Assembly (NCBI GenBank): GCA_024114885.1
Contig: CP099420.1
Coordinates: forward strand, 248,001 to 312,000
Source: Septoria linicola
Taxonomy: Eukaryota; Ascomycota; Dothideomycetes; Mycosphaerellales; Mycosphaerellaceae
Direction: 5' to 3'
Length of the DNA stretch: 64,000 bases
Under the pieces are notes generated by a model. The model was not told where the DNA came from, made no database searches, and was given only the letters and a program-made list of their open reading frames with translations. Positions 32,973-44,133 of this stretch are shown one piece after another. The position numbers and the translations under genes are program-made. How positions within the stretch are numbered: position 1 is the first letter of the stretch; each line of letters opens with the position of its first letter.

Positions 32973-33466
32973 TGGAGGATGCTCCAAACAGTGGGCGCCA
33001 CTCACACTTGTCCAAGCCATATCGATACGTTCGCATCGTCAACTGCAAACATTCACTCTACTCGGCCAAACTTTTCGAGGTCATTGCAAGCTTCCCAAAT
33101 CAAAGAGAGAACTTGCCATCGAGCATTGCTATATTAGAGTCGTGCGGGCAAACGTGGTATCGTGAGGTGGCATAGACTGACAGACAGACTTCTAGCCTGC
33201 CGCACGAAGCAGACAACCTCCACAACTCAAGGCTGGACCTCTCAGCCTCAATTCTCTCCAGCGTCACAAGAGCAACTTTTCCTTCGAGCCAAGCCCACGT
33301 GCTCACCATCCATTCGTGCCAAGGACACCGTGGCTGAAGTGACGTTCTGCTAGCGTGGCTGGACCAGAATACCTTTTGCTCACGAGAAGGGCACTTCTGA
33401 AGGCACTGTGAGGTTCGAATTTATCAGTAGTCTTGCGAAGCCCTGGAATCGAACGAAGAAACAGCC
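32973..33466. other. Intergenic region
   Basis: No gene recognised. Confidence 0.4.
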
Positions 33467-33856
33467 ATGGCGAAGAAGTTGAAGCCACAGACCATCCGGC
33501 CAGCGAGCCAAGACCAAGGCGATGTCACAGGTACATTAGCTCACAGGATCATATAAATCACCTTCTGCTCACGTACGCGACCAGTCACAATACCTTCCGG
33601 CACGAGAAGCAAAAACATCGCAATACTATTCGTTCGAGGTGCAATGATGAGAATCCCATTGCTCTTGGCAGGCTGTCTAGTCTTGTGGTTTCTAAAGGAG
33701 TATGGGATTGTGCCACCTGCGGCAGAGCTGGGGCCTGGCGAGAAGAGACCATTCATCGAGTTTTCGGTCATGCAGGTGTTTGCAGTCAATATCTTCTCAG
33801 AGGCGTGTGTGAAGGTTTGGATGAGGCTTTTGCAGGAGAAGGAGAAGAAGGCGTAG
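33467..33856 (+). CDS. Small membrane protein, unknown function
   Basis: Exons 33467-33530 and 33585-33856 (54-bp intron, acceptor CGACCAG) give 111 residues. After a Lys-rich start (MAKKLKPQTIRPASQDQGDV) comes TIPSGTRSKNIAILFVRG, then a membrane helix (RIPLLLAGCLVLWFLKEYG), a hydrophilic loop and a second amphipathic or membrane segment (FSVMQVFAVNIFSEACVKVW), ending with a Lys/Glu tail. The smooth fusion of the two exons into an uninterrupted helix-plus-motif supports the splice. No family name is assigned. Confidence 0.62.
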
Positions 33857-34501
33857 CTGCTTTGAGCATTGAGTTACTTTATACGCCATACTTTAGATGC
33901 TCTGTATGTCACTAGTGGTCGTTAAGTTCTGTGGATGTGTGGTAGATCCGAGCATATGAACTTGCTTGAAAGCCCACGTGTGAGTGAGGCGCACGTTCTG
34001 CGATGTGCTCTGAGCAGGGCGTTCAACGTGGTACAGTCACACCGCGTTCAACTCTGTTGCGTGGACAGTACAATCTTCCTCGCATTCACCAGCGCTATCT
34101 CTATCATCTCGGATCTGCTCAAGTAGTTACAGTGTCACCAACTCCGTCGCTGCAGGTATTGCTATTCTGCAGACGCGACCGGGATCGACCATGGTCGCGT
34201 GGTAAATCTGCCTCGCCGTCGCGCTCCTTACCAAGTGCACCTCTCAATCTGCATGTTCGTCAGCGAACAGACCTATGACATGCAGGCTGCTATGGAAATG
34301 CTTCTTAAAACCAGCAACTGAAGATCTAATGTAGACGGCCTGAGCGGCTGTTACACTTTGACTGCAGTCATGATCTTCAGCTTACCCCTCAATTGTTGGC
34401 ATCTGACAAGACCTTGGTTATGAGATGCGATATAGACTCCGCTGTGGACACAATCTAACAACTAACATTTACAACCAACAGCTAAGCACAAATCATACAA
34501 G
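33857..34501. other. Intergenic region
   Basis: No gene recognised; promoter side of the TauD-type gene. Confidence 0.4.
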
Positions 34502-35528
34502 ATGTTCTTCACAGCTAGACGGCGCTTAGCGCAACCCATAACAAGCAACATCAAGCAAAGAACCTTCGCCACATCTCCCCCAAAGCAATCCGCAATCCAA
34601 GTAAATCGCATAGCAGGCGGCTGCGGCGCCGAAATATCAGGCATCGACCTCAAACAACTAGACCTCTCCACAGCCCACTCAATCCGACAAGCCCTCCTCT
34701 CCAACCTCGTAATCTTCTTCCGCGAGCAACCCCTCTCCCCCTCAGAATTCCTCACCTTTTCCTCCTTCTTCGGCCAGCCCGTCGAATACCCCTTCGTCTC
34801 AGGCATAGAAGGCCACCCCACCATAATCGAAGTCCTGAAAAACGAGTCCGAAACAACAAACTTCGGCGGCGTCTGGCACAGCGATACAACCTACCTCGCC
34901 TCCCCACCCATGTGCTCTATCCTCCTCGCCCATGAAATCCCCGCCGTGGGAGGTGACACGTTATGGTCGAATCAATACCTCGCGTACGAAACTCTCAGTC
35001 CTGGGCTTCGCTCCACTCTCGATGGGATGAAGTGTGTGCAGAGTTCGGCAAAAGCCGACGCGAGCAAGACGCGCGAGGATCGAGTGAAGGACAGTGGAAA
35101 GGGGAGTGAGCATATGGAGCAATTGCATCCTGTGGTCCGAACGCATCCGGAGACAGGAAGGAAAGCGCTGTTTGTGAATGTGGCGCATACGACGCGGTTT
35201 GAAGGGTGGAGTGAGGAGGAGAGTGCGCCGTTGTTGAGGTATTTGCATGCGCATCAGGTGAAGCCGGAGTTTACGTGTAGATTGCGGTGAGTTGGGGTGG
35301 AATGAGGAGAGTGATGGGGGGAGTTGGTGAGCTGATGTGTTTTGTAGATGGCAGCCTGGCACGATAGCGTTTTGGGTGAGTTCATACTCTCGACTACTTG
35401 CTGTCTCTTCGGGTCAACTGATGATGGTGCAGGACAATCGCTGTACACAGCACTATCCACTGAACGACTACCACGGATATCGCCGACGAATGCACCGAAT
35501 CACTCTTGCAGGCGACAAACCAGTATAG
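34502..35528 (+). CDS. TauD/TfdA-type 2-oxoglutarate dioxygenase
   Basis: Exons 34502-35286, 35349-35376 and 35433-35528 (introns 62 and 56 bp), 302 residues. The N-terminus ([20 protein letters not shown]) is Arg-rich and lacks acidic residues, suggesting mitochondrial import. The iron triad is His126 and Asp128 in WHSDTTY and His278 in [23 protein letters not shown] supplies the Arg that binds 2-oxoglutarate. The middle exon is only 28 bp and encodes WQPGTIAFW. Relatives oxidise sulfonates, sulfate esters or small amino/carboxylic acids; the substrate is not evident here. Confidence 0.9.
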
Positions 35529-35549
35529 AGCATCTACATCAACTAGGAG

Positions 35550-36257
35550 CTACTGCACCCGCCGCCTCTTGCTTGCATTTTTCGAGCCTGGCCTAGCCCC
35601 ACCTTCCAGCCACTCCTCCGCAGTCTTCGACGTGTCATACCCAGCTACCGCACCTCCCTCTCTGCGCGCTGCAGTAACGCCGCGATGCGCAGGCTCACCG
35701 CCCGCGTCAGCAGCTTCCTCCAGTGTTCGGTCCCGATCATCTGTATACACCCATTGGCCCTTCGGCGACGATGACTTGGTCCCATACGGTCTGACCGATC
35801 CATACTGACGTCTCTGACTCCGTCTCGGCTTTGCAAGCGAATACAGCGCATCTGCTGTAGACGAAGCTCCAGGGTCTTGGAAAACGTCTTCGTACTGGTC
35901 AGTAACCTCAGCACGTCTCTCGCCTGCTGGAGTATACTTCGGGACACCTGGGATTGTTCCTTGTGGAATGTAATTCGGATCGTGCTGGCTTGGTCCATTG
36001 AGGTTTTCTGGTATAGCTGATAGACGAGGGACATTTTGTGAGGACTGGAAGCGCACGAAAGCGCGGACTTCGCTCATGGGCATGACTGGAACACCATCGC
36101 CGCCTGGTGAAGTTGGGTGGCTAGATGGAGGACTTGGAGTCTCTGCGCCGTACAGAGCGGAGGGGGCATGCCGAGGGTCGGGATCACGCCACGATGTGCG
36201 CGTTCGTTTGTTGGGTGTTCTAGGTGGTGAGTCTTCAGGTGCAGAGAACGTCACCAT
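35550..36257 (-). CDS. Disordered hypothetical protein
   Basis: A single frame of 235 residues from the ATG at 36257 (MVTFSAPEDSPPRTPNKRTR), which has the best context (purine at -3, G at +4). An upstream in-frame ATG at 36287 would add 10 residues. The sequence is rich in Pro, Ser, Arg and Gly with a basic end (GSKNASKRRRVQ) that could act as a nuclear signal. No domain. It is convergent with the TauD-type gene, with only about 20 bases between their stops. Confidence 0.6.
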   Translation of the reverse strand: MVTFSAPEDSPPRTPNKRTRTSWRDPDPRHAPSALYGAETPSPPSSHPTSPGGDGVPVMPMSEVRAFVRFQSSQNVPRLSAIPENLNGPSQHDPNYIPQGTIPGVPKYTPAGERRAEVTDQYEDVFQDPGASSTADALYSLAKPRRSQRRQYGSVRPYGTKSSSPKGQWVYTDDRDRTLEEAADAGGEPAHRGVTAARREGGAVAGYDTSKTAEEWLEGGARPGSKNASKRRRVQ

Positions 36258-36991
36258 CTTCACGATGGCTTTCCATGTAGAGAGCATAGATTGGCTGTCT
36301 ACCTTTCTGTGGCAGTCTCGCAATCACTAGGCGATCTGTCTTGGACGTCTGTCCTTCATTCTGTTAATGGACAATGAATTGAGTTGTCAGCGACGGATTT
36401 GGCTGCAAGGCTCCTTGATGTCTTTGTCTTCGGTGCAGTTGTCTTTGTCTTTGGTACAGTCCACGGGGATGGAGAAGCTGGACATCAGATGCTGGGCCGG
36501 TAGTGCATTGTGTTGGCTGACTTCATCCGAACCCTCTGCTCGACGTGGTCCAGTAGCTCGATGATCTGGTCATCGTCGCTCCATTCCTACCTTTCAGACT
36601 CCACGCGCGAAAATGAAGCCTGCGTTGTCCTGCTCTGGCTCTGGGCTGTGACTCTTGCCTTACATGCAAAAAGGAAGTTGCGTTATATGAAGGCTATCTC
36701 TTTCGAGCGCTCCAATTTCTCCAGCATACTTTCTACACGCGAATTATCTCGTTCGACGTACTGTTGACTCTGGCAGGACTTTTCCTTCGTTTTCAGAGGA
36801 CCACATCTGTCCTCAACATCATTCCTGCCCCGAACGCCTCGCTATGCTGGTATATGTGAGACAACCTCGAGACAACTTCGCATGCCAATCAATGCAGGGA
36901 ACTTTCCACTGATTGGCACACGCTCCGACCGCGAAGCTCGAAAGTCCTTCGTTCATGCTCATTCCCACTACACTTGACGTGCCTGGCTCCT
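36258..36991. other. Intergenic region
   Basis: No gene recognised. Confidence 0.4.
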
Positions 36992-37350
36992 CTATGCGCC
37001 ACCAACCAGGATGTTGTTTACGGGAATGTGGACTGCATGAAGCGCATTAGCAAGTCGTGTCCTTCCTGGAATGCTCGGGCATGAACAGCAGTAGGTGCAC
37101 TCACTCAGCTTGACAATGTATCCAATCACGCCCATGATCAAGAAGCCCATGCCCACTGCTTGCGATATGCGCAGAAACTCGCGCTTATCAGCTGTTCCAA
37201 TTCTGTCAGTATGCATGAACAATATGCGCGTCTCTTATGTGTATGGTTCATGCGATCGGGCAACGTACGCTTGCTGCATCTCGTGAGAAATTGGCGGCCG
37301 TCCTTGACGAACTCGCGTGGCATTTCCAGAAATTCCTTTGCTTGGTCCAT
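36992..37350 (-). CDS. SSS1: Sec61 gamma subunit of the ER translocon
   Basis: Three exons, 37350-37269, 37191-37105 and 37032-36992 (introns 77 and 72 bp), 69 residues, the usual family length. The spliced protein reads MDQAKEFLEMPREFVKDGRQ, then TRCSKPDKREFLRISQAVGM, one membrane helix (FLIMGVIGYIVKL) and the invariant end IHIPVNNILVGGA. Every exon join restores a conserved motif. It is the tail-anchored SecE/Sec61-gamma subunit that clamps the Sec61 channel in the ER membrane. It would be missed by ORF-length filters because no exon exceeds 30 codons. Confidence 0.95.
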
Positions 37351-37777
37351 TGTAGCGGTGGTATGCGGAGATGTCGGTTGTTCGAGGAAGTTGTTCGTGA
37401 AAAGTGTCGTTCGTGGGAAGTGTTGATTAGTTCTCCAGTAGGGAGGTGAATCTCGAATCTGTGGAATCGCGGAGGAGGACAGCTTGCAGCGGACTCTCGG
37501 TTCACTTGGCCGACGACAGGGGTCCTCCCACGCTAGCACGCCGTCCATGCTGTCTTGGCATAGGCGAAGGGCTCCACATGTTGACATTCCTCCACATGCA
37601 TGAATACGCCTCATGCTCGCATTCCGATGGCATGAACTCCGTCGCATGAAGTACTGTTTGACTATATCTCGATCGATTCTGTTAACTCTGCAGACCACAA
37701 ACTGCACCATCGATCGCCACTCCTTCCACATGTATAGCACAATCAAGAACAACCACATCCAACCCCAACATACCACC
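37351..37777. other. Divergent promoter region between SSS1 and the FSH-type gene
   Basis: 427 bp separating two genes transcribed away from each other. No specific motif identified. Confidence 0.45.
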
Positions 37778-38650
37778 ATGTCTTCCGAACCCCAAAAGCT
37801 CCGCATCCTCATGCTCCACGGCTTCACCCAATCCGGCCCCCTCTTCGAAATCAAAACCAAAGCCCTCAAAAAAGCTCTCGAAAAAGCCTTCCCCGCCGCC
37901 CCCAAACCCGGCCATCTCAAAGACTACCCCGGAGGTCTCGAATTCTTCTATCCCACAGGACCGATGAAGCTCTCCTACACCGATGTCCCCGGCGGCCTCG
38001 CCGAGCCCGAAGACCTGCGCGACGAAGCCTACGCCTGGTGGAAACGAAAAGGCGAAACCAACGACTTTCTCTACGACGGTTTAGAAGCAGGGCTGGAGGC
38101 CATTTCCAATGTCCTTCGTGAAGAAGGCCCGTTTCATGGAGTGATAGGATTCAGTCAGGGAGGCAGTGCGAGCGGGATCATCGCTGCGTTATTACAGCCT
38201 GGACGGAAAGAAGCTTTTGATGAGCGAGAAGCTGAAGGTGGAATTCCTTTCCCAGAGAGTTTTATTGGAGAGGGCGAGCCAGATAGTATCGTGCATCCAC
38301 AGCTCAAATTCGCAGTATCATATTCCGGGCCGGGACCGAGTCGACATCCGAAGTATCGAGCGCTGTATGAGCCGAAGATCACGACGCCGATGCAGCATTT
38401 TATTGGCAGTGTTGATACAGTGGTCAGTGAGGAGAAGTCGATGCAGTTGGTAGAGTCGTGTGTGGATGGGAAAGGGAGGGAAGGAGGTGTGGGGAGGGTA
38501 GTGTTTCATCCTGGAGGGCATTTTCTGCCGACGCAGAAGGCTACTACTGCGCCGCTGATTGCATTTATACGGGAAATTGTTGATGGTGGGGCGGTGAATG
38601 GGTCGCATGTACAGGAGGAGAGTGTGGAGGATATGGATGTTCCGTTCTAA
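37778..38650 (+). CDS. FSH-family serine hydrolase (alpha/beta fold)
   Basis: A single exon of 290 residues. It starts MSSEPQKLRILMLHGFTQSG, the usual FSH1 opening with the oxyanion HGF. The nucleophile Ser126 lies in GVIGFSQGG. Asp213 in FIGSVDTVV and His248 in HPGGHFLP complete the triad. The family includes yeast Fsh1-3 and human OVCA2, and fungal members also occur in polyketide clusters. No signal peptide. The substrate is unknown. An in-frame extension upstream exists but the ATG at 37778 (ACC ATG T context) matches the family start. Confidence 0.9.
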   Translation: MSSEPQKLRILMLHGFTQSGPLFEIKTKALKKALEKAFPAAPKPGHLKDYPGGLEFFYPTGPMKLSYTDVPGGLAEPEDLRDEAYAWWKRKGETNDFLYDGLEAGLEAISNVLREEGPFHGVIGFSQGGSASGIIAALLQPGRKEAFDEREAEGGIPFPESFIGEGEPDSIVHPQLKFAVSYSGPGPSRHPKYRALYEPKITTPMQHFIGSVDTVVSEEKSMQLVESCVDGKGREGGVGRVVFHPGGHFLPTQKATTAPLIAFIREIVDGGAVNGSHVQEESVEDMDVPF

Positions 38651-40687
38651 GATTGATGCTTGTATGCATCCAGTAGAGAGGGCCTTGGATGCCAGTAGCA
38701 CAGCTCAGCCATACCACGCAGGAGATAGACATAGACGAGAGTTCGAACACACGATACAACCACCCTCCCTCGCTCCTCCCACAACTTCCTCCTTTCCGAT
38801 CGCTAAAGTCCCGTCTCAGCGCAAAAAGAACCATACCATCACCCTCGACCCACCAACACAGTGGTCCAAGGACGCCAGCAAGACAAATCTTCCTTTCCTT
38901 GTCCCTTTTCCGTCTCAATCTGACGCCTCGTGCACACTATTTCCATCGAGCAGAAGAAAGCACCACCGACTTATCGACTGAGCCATTGAGCCAAGGATGA
39001 TTGTGGAGAACTGCGAAGGGGAAGGAGTATGTAAAGGCTGATGAAAGAAGGCATTGGGAGAGCTTTTAGGATCGCTCCTGCTTCCTTGAGGTGGAACTTT
39101 AGTGAACAATGATGTATAGCCTTTGTCCAGGCGTGCTTAGGAAAGTCTTGGCGCTGTGTTCATGCTGTGGTGAGGTTCACCTGAGGTATATATGTCGATG
39201 TTACGTGCCATTTCGATCATCTCCGGAGTCCGTGATTGATCTCTAAGGCTCCTATTCGTGAGCTATGCGCCAACTCGCTTGTGCTGAAGCTGTAGCGGGC
39301 TTTCTATCATGTCTCGCCGGGCAACACTGCTCAGAAAAGACCATGTTTTATGTTTCTATCAATATCCGTGATCTTCTTGAGTGTTCTAGAGTGTCTGTTG
39401 TAGTCGTAGGGATCATTGGCTGGATTTCTGGGGATCAAGACCTTGTGCGTCTGGTCATGGAGTAGTACCACCTCACTTTTCCTGACACTCTCTCACAAAT
39501 GCTCAATTTCGGACATTCGTTAATTCAAGACATCTCAAATACGTCAACGACGAGCAGTCTTGGGAGCCTCAAAACTTGCAAGCATTTTGCTTCTGTTATC
39601 TGAGATCGATTGATTTGATCAGAAATGTCGAAGGTGCTCAACATGTCATCGTCGTCGTCTTAGTCAGCTAACCCTAAGGTCTGCCATACCGCAGCGGATG
39701 CACCCGCACGAAGACAGATCGATCTGACAAGCACTCTATGGATTCCGAAGGATCAATCGTCACGTCCAGGCTACATCGATGATCTAGGAGCTAGCAGAGT
39801 CCTCTCATGCGAGGGCGAATGGTCACCAAGGAAAACACTCGGACAGTGGTCTGATCGGTACACGCGACATCGAGCTCTGAATGCCCGAGTGCTTCTGTGG
39901 TTGCTAACAAGCCACTCGCCACGGCTGTCACGTAGTAGCATTCACATTGCTTGTGTGAACATCTCGCCACAGCAAAGAACCAAGACGCACTTCCTGCTAC
40001 ACTTTCCTCAGCTGGCCACACATACTCGAACCTTGAGTCTGGCCCAGTCTGTAGTGCATGCCACTTGACAGTGCAAGCCCGGCTGTGACATGCGACATCC
40101 CTTCCAAGTAAGAACAGCTTCTCCACCGCTCAAATCGAGCGCCACGACAACGCCGTTACCAGAGATCAAGATCATACGAGCCTTGGCACAGCCAGCCACA
40201 GACCTCCAGCACGTGGTTTTCCTCGGCAGTTGACTTTTGTGGCTTGCGAGCGGCAGGTCCCAGCTGTGCTGCGTGTCTGCGAGTCGATGTGAGATCAATG
40301 CAACACCGCCATGGGGTGGAGACATTCAAAGGCAATGTCGCGTCAGTTGAGCATTGGAACGAGTGCTTGACCAAGGACAGCCTTGTCACAAGGCGAAGTC
40401 AATGCCCATCAAGGCTCGGATCAAGCGGGAAAGCCATCCATCTGATGAGCTTGAAGTGTCTTGATGCGCCTTCCTGCAGGGCTGATGCGTGAGCGTGCCG
40501 TGGCAGTGGTCTGAACGTGAAGCCACATGGGACATGCAGGCACTCTGGGCTGAGTTGGCCTGTACATCTTGCATGGAAGTTGTGGTCTGGCGACTCGTCC
40601 GGTACCGAGAGGACATACAAAAGCTGCTGTCGACTGGTAGTGAAGCGCGTAGACAACCTGCAGAAGCTCAGCGACCGACTTGCAATC
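38651..40687. other. Gene-poor 2-kb region
   Basis: No supportable gene; short frames only. Proximal promoter of the next gene at the right end. Confidence 0.4.
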
Positions 40688-41409
40688 ATGGTTAATTTCA
40701 ACAGCCTCTTCGCATCGTTTGCCTACCTGAGCTTGGCCAGTGCTGCCGTCCTAGAGTCTGGATACTCAAAATCCACAGGCTATACCAAGAACCGATGCGG
40801 CAAGACCGACGTCTTCTTTACGTGAGTTTGGAAACCTAGGTCGCAGATCCCAAACTTACATTGGCCCAGTGGTCTACCGCCTTACCATCCGCTTGTGATT
40901 GCACAAGGCTATGATCCAGCCAAGGTCGAAGCTGCCCTCAAGGCTGATGGCGCCAACATTCGGAAAGCAGGCTACAACCTAAGAAGTAAGCAGAACAGGA
41001 ATGGTCACACTGTCACAGCGACCTGACAGCCTCATAGCTGTCCTGCTCGGCCCAGAAGTACCCATCAGCAAGCTCAGAGAGCGCATGAAGGGTATCACCT
41101 GGGAAGGGACCGGTGTCGGCTTCGGGGAGAGAGGCTCGAACAGCCTAGAGCTTACTGTCCAGTTCACCAAGACAGTGAATACGCTCAAGGAGGTGTCTCC
41201 AGATGCACCTATCGTGTTCAACAGATCGCCGAACACCACGCTCGAGGCTCTGGGAAGGTTCGTGCCGATTTTGGGTAATTGCGACAAGACGCCGGGCAAA
41301 GATCTGGTGAGTGAGATCGCGAATCGGTGTGTCGGATCTGTCGACTGATGATGTGCTTCAGGGCTTCGAGGTGTACTGTGATGTGCCGTCTGTGTGCAGT
41401 CAGAAGTGA
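40688..41409 (+). CDS. Secreted hypothetical protein
   Basis: Four exons: 40688-40821, 40870-40985, 41038-41306 and 41362-41409 (introns 48, 52, 55 bp), 188 residues. A signal peptide (MVNFNSLFASFAYLSLASAA) is followed by a small soluble protein with VIAQGYDPAKVEAALKADGA, a segment LLGPEVPISKLRERMKGITW, and a C-terminal Cys-containing stretch (GFEVYCDVPSVCSQK). The four joins keep phase and each acceptor is CAG or TAG. No domain recognised; an extracellular enzyme or effector-like role cannot be inferred. Confidence 0.72.
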
Positions 41410-43424
41410 ACGCACTCACATTGCTGGTCGTGTGCCGTTCGAGTCTTTTCCGCAGCGTAGAGCTATCACATAGATATGGTCGGTATCAAAACCACACAAT
41501 GCGCGGCATGTCGAATGCGGTATGATCCTCGATCGAGTTGTGGTACCGGTGACAGCTAAGAACAGCAGAGGTGAGTAGCAAGATAAAAGGCAATCAAACT
41601 CGTCATTGTGTGATAGAGCCGATCAGCAAGGCGCGTTATGTCATTGATGAGTCGGCACCTGCAGTCACGGCTTCTTGCTGGAGCCTTTCTTAGGTGGTGG
41701 TTTCTGCTGTCACTCAGAGGTTCAGGTTGCAGTCCAGGTCGTGATCTCTGAATGATCGAGATACAACTATTAGAGTCATCCTTCTGCAATCATACGCCGT
41801 GGCGTTTCGCTTGCAGTGCGCGACTCAGCATCTCTGCACATGAGCCAGTATCAGTATCATGATTAGCGAGCCCAAAACGGCAGCTGTGCTACAGTCGGCT
41901 GTTCGCTCTATTGCCAGCAGTCGCCCTGTGTTGAACCAGCGTCGACACGTTCGGCGCGACAGTGCTGATTAGTGATAAGATCTGTTCAAAAATCGCGTGT
42001 GCCGGACAACAGCTCGCGATATGGGAGGCTTCGCTGGTGGCGCCCTTTTCTGATACGCGTTCTCGCCTGTGCACGAACGCGCCGCGATAGCAGCGCTGCG
42101 ATGTCACGGGTTCCACACGATAGCAGTCGGCGTTGTCCAGATGAGTGAAAACTGGAAATGTCAACAAGCAGCGAAGCAGAGTTCCTGCTCTAAGTTGCTG
42201 GTGACAGAAGCTTGGAAGAACGCGCTAAGGACACGGTCATGCCGCTAGTCTAATTATGGATCAGGGGCAATCGGTAAACCGAACCTCATCCGTCCGCTTT
42301 CCTTCTTCATCACCAGACCAGCCCTCGGCTTGAAGCCAGCAGCCATCATGACTACCGCCTTCCGACGTGGAAATTACATGTGATCGCTTCTTTTCGACGC
42401 GCAGGATTCGCAGCCTGCTCACGTTCTGAGCTGTTTGTGCAGACTCGACGCCTGGGCATGACGCGAATATCACCTTTGCAAGTTCTGAAAACGAGCACTG
42501 CCACGGGCGCGGTGAGACGACTCTTTGTCAAAGCATGGCACTCTTGCCGACCCCGGCTAGAATCGACAATCATATCACAGCCTTGTGACACTATAGTGCT
42601 AATTTGGTGGCTGATTTTCGCTATGAAGAAGACTTTAAAGGCGCCGATCCTTCACAATTCTAGCCACACGCTCAAGAGGTCCGACCCATCGCATAGGAGT
42701 GCTCCTGTCGCGCACAGCTATGGCGGTGTCATCGTCGTGCATTGACTTCGAGTTCGGCGAGCTGACTGGCACCTAGAAGCTCTTCTAAGGTGACCAGAAA
42801 GATTGGCGATCGTGCTAGATAATTGTGAGCCGCAAGGCGCACCACGCTTTTGGCTGTCGGACGGCAAGAGCTTGACTCAATCTGGCTTTCCTCATGCCAG
42901 ACTACTCTTTTCTCAGATATGGGGCTTTCTGGCTGGTCTCCCTAGTGGTCATTGGTGGTGGCGACACGCTTCTCAGGCAGGTCCTTCCTCACATGGCTCA
43001 CAAGACTCTCCTGCGAAGTGCTCGCAGAAACCAAAGCTTTGGAGAGAGCCAACTGGCAATAGCTTGTCTCGCGAAGAAGCTATTGACTTGTTGAGCGTGT
43101 CATTGAATTAGGCGTCGAGCGGCGTGCGAACGGCCGTTGAGCTACAGGACGACAGACGTCTGCTTTGGCCACCACATCGGCAACTATGTCAGGCCATCTG
43201 GAAGATGCTTTCACAAGGCGTAGTCTAGGAGAATCTGCAGCATAGGTCGGTCAGGTATAAGGTGTTCCCCTCTGCCCAACGGTCTCTTCTCCATCAGCAG
43301 ACAACATAGCAAGCTTCAGCTTTTCGCACCACACTCGTTAGAATAAACGTTCATTCACACTCTTTTACCAACGCGAAAAGACTCAATCTTCAAGCTTCCA
43401 GCTCATCAGCTCCAGCACTTCAAG
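41410..43424. other. Gene-poor 2-kb region
   Basis: No convincing gene. A TATAAGG at 43256-43262 lies about 165 bases upstream of the next ATG. Confidence 0.4.
43256..43262 (+). promoter_or_regulatory. Probable TATA box of the 43425 gene
   Basis: TATAAGG on the coding strand, about 165 bases upstream of the ATG, followed by a CT- and AAC-rich leader. Confidence 0.35.
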
Positions 43425-44133
43425 ATGCAAATCACCGCAGCTTTCGCCGCTCTCCTGGCCGTCGCCGCCGCCGCGCCAAACGATTACTCGTACGGCAAGG
43501 ACAACACTCCAAAGAAGGACTGCCACTACACCAAGACTTGCAAGGCAGTCTACTCTACCTACTACAAGGACATCCCAACCACGGTCTACAAGCCAGTCAC
43601 GACCACTGTAAGTTAGACGTGGAATGCTTCGATCTTCGAGCAGCAGCTAACATGACTCTAGGTCTACGTGCCTTACACAACCACCACATACGTCGATGTC
43701 ACCAAGACAAAGACCTCCACCGTCCCATCTTCCTACGAGGGCAAGAAGACCACTACTTACGAGACTGAGGTGAAGACGAAGACCAAGACCGTTGAGGTGA
43801 GCTCTATCAACGTACGTTGCAGATGATTCTCACTGACAATTTCTCCAGACCGTCACAACTACATACGTGACCACCTACCTCAAGGACTCTGTCTACAAGA
43901 CCCAGGTTACCTCCGAGTACCCTTACACCTACTCCACCGACGTCGAGAAGCCATACACCACCGTTGTCCACAAGCCTTCCGAGTACGTCACCAAGAAGGA
44001 GGAGACCAAGACCTTTAACAAGGGCTTCCCAACTGTCACCAAGTCGGCGTACGTCAAGACCTCCACCGCTTGCTCAAAGGAGGAGGTTTGCAAGCCCACC
44101 ACTCCTGTATATGGCTACAACTACGGTTACTAG
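43425..44133 (+). CDS. Secreted Thr/Tyr/Lys-rich repetitive protein
   Basis: Three exons, 43425-43607, 43662-43796 and 43849-44133 (introns 54 and 52 bp, both phase 0), 200 residues. The signal peptide is MQITAAFAALLAVAAAAP. The mature part has four Cys (CHYTKTCKAVYSTYY near the start, TACSKEEVCKP near the end) bracketing Thr/Val/Tyr/Lys-rich sequence such as VYKPVTTT, TTTYETEVKTKTKTVE and TTTYVTTYLKD. It ends GYNYGY with no GPI tail. Highly biased codons suggest strong expression. A non-covalently held wall or matrix protein is likely. Confidence 0.8.

Noticed and set aside
35645..36034. 129-codon minus-strand frame
   Set aside because: It overlaps the better supported 35550-36257 frame on the same strand, and its start is not supported by context.
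39668..39677. Single TAACCCTAAG resembling the telomere repeat
   Set aside because: Only one copy, embedded in ordinary sequence; not a telomere or interstitial array.
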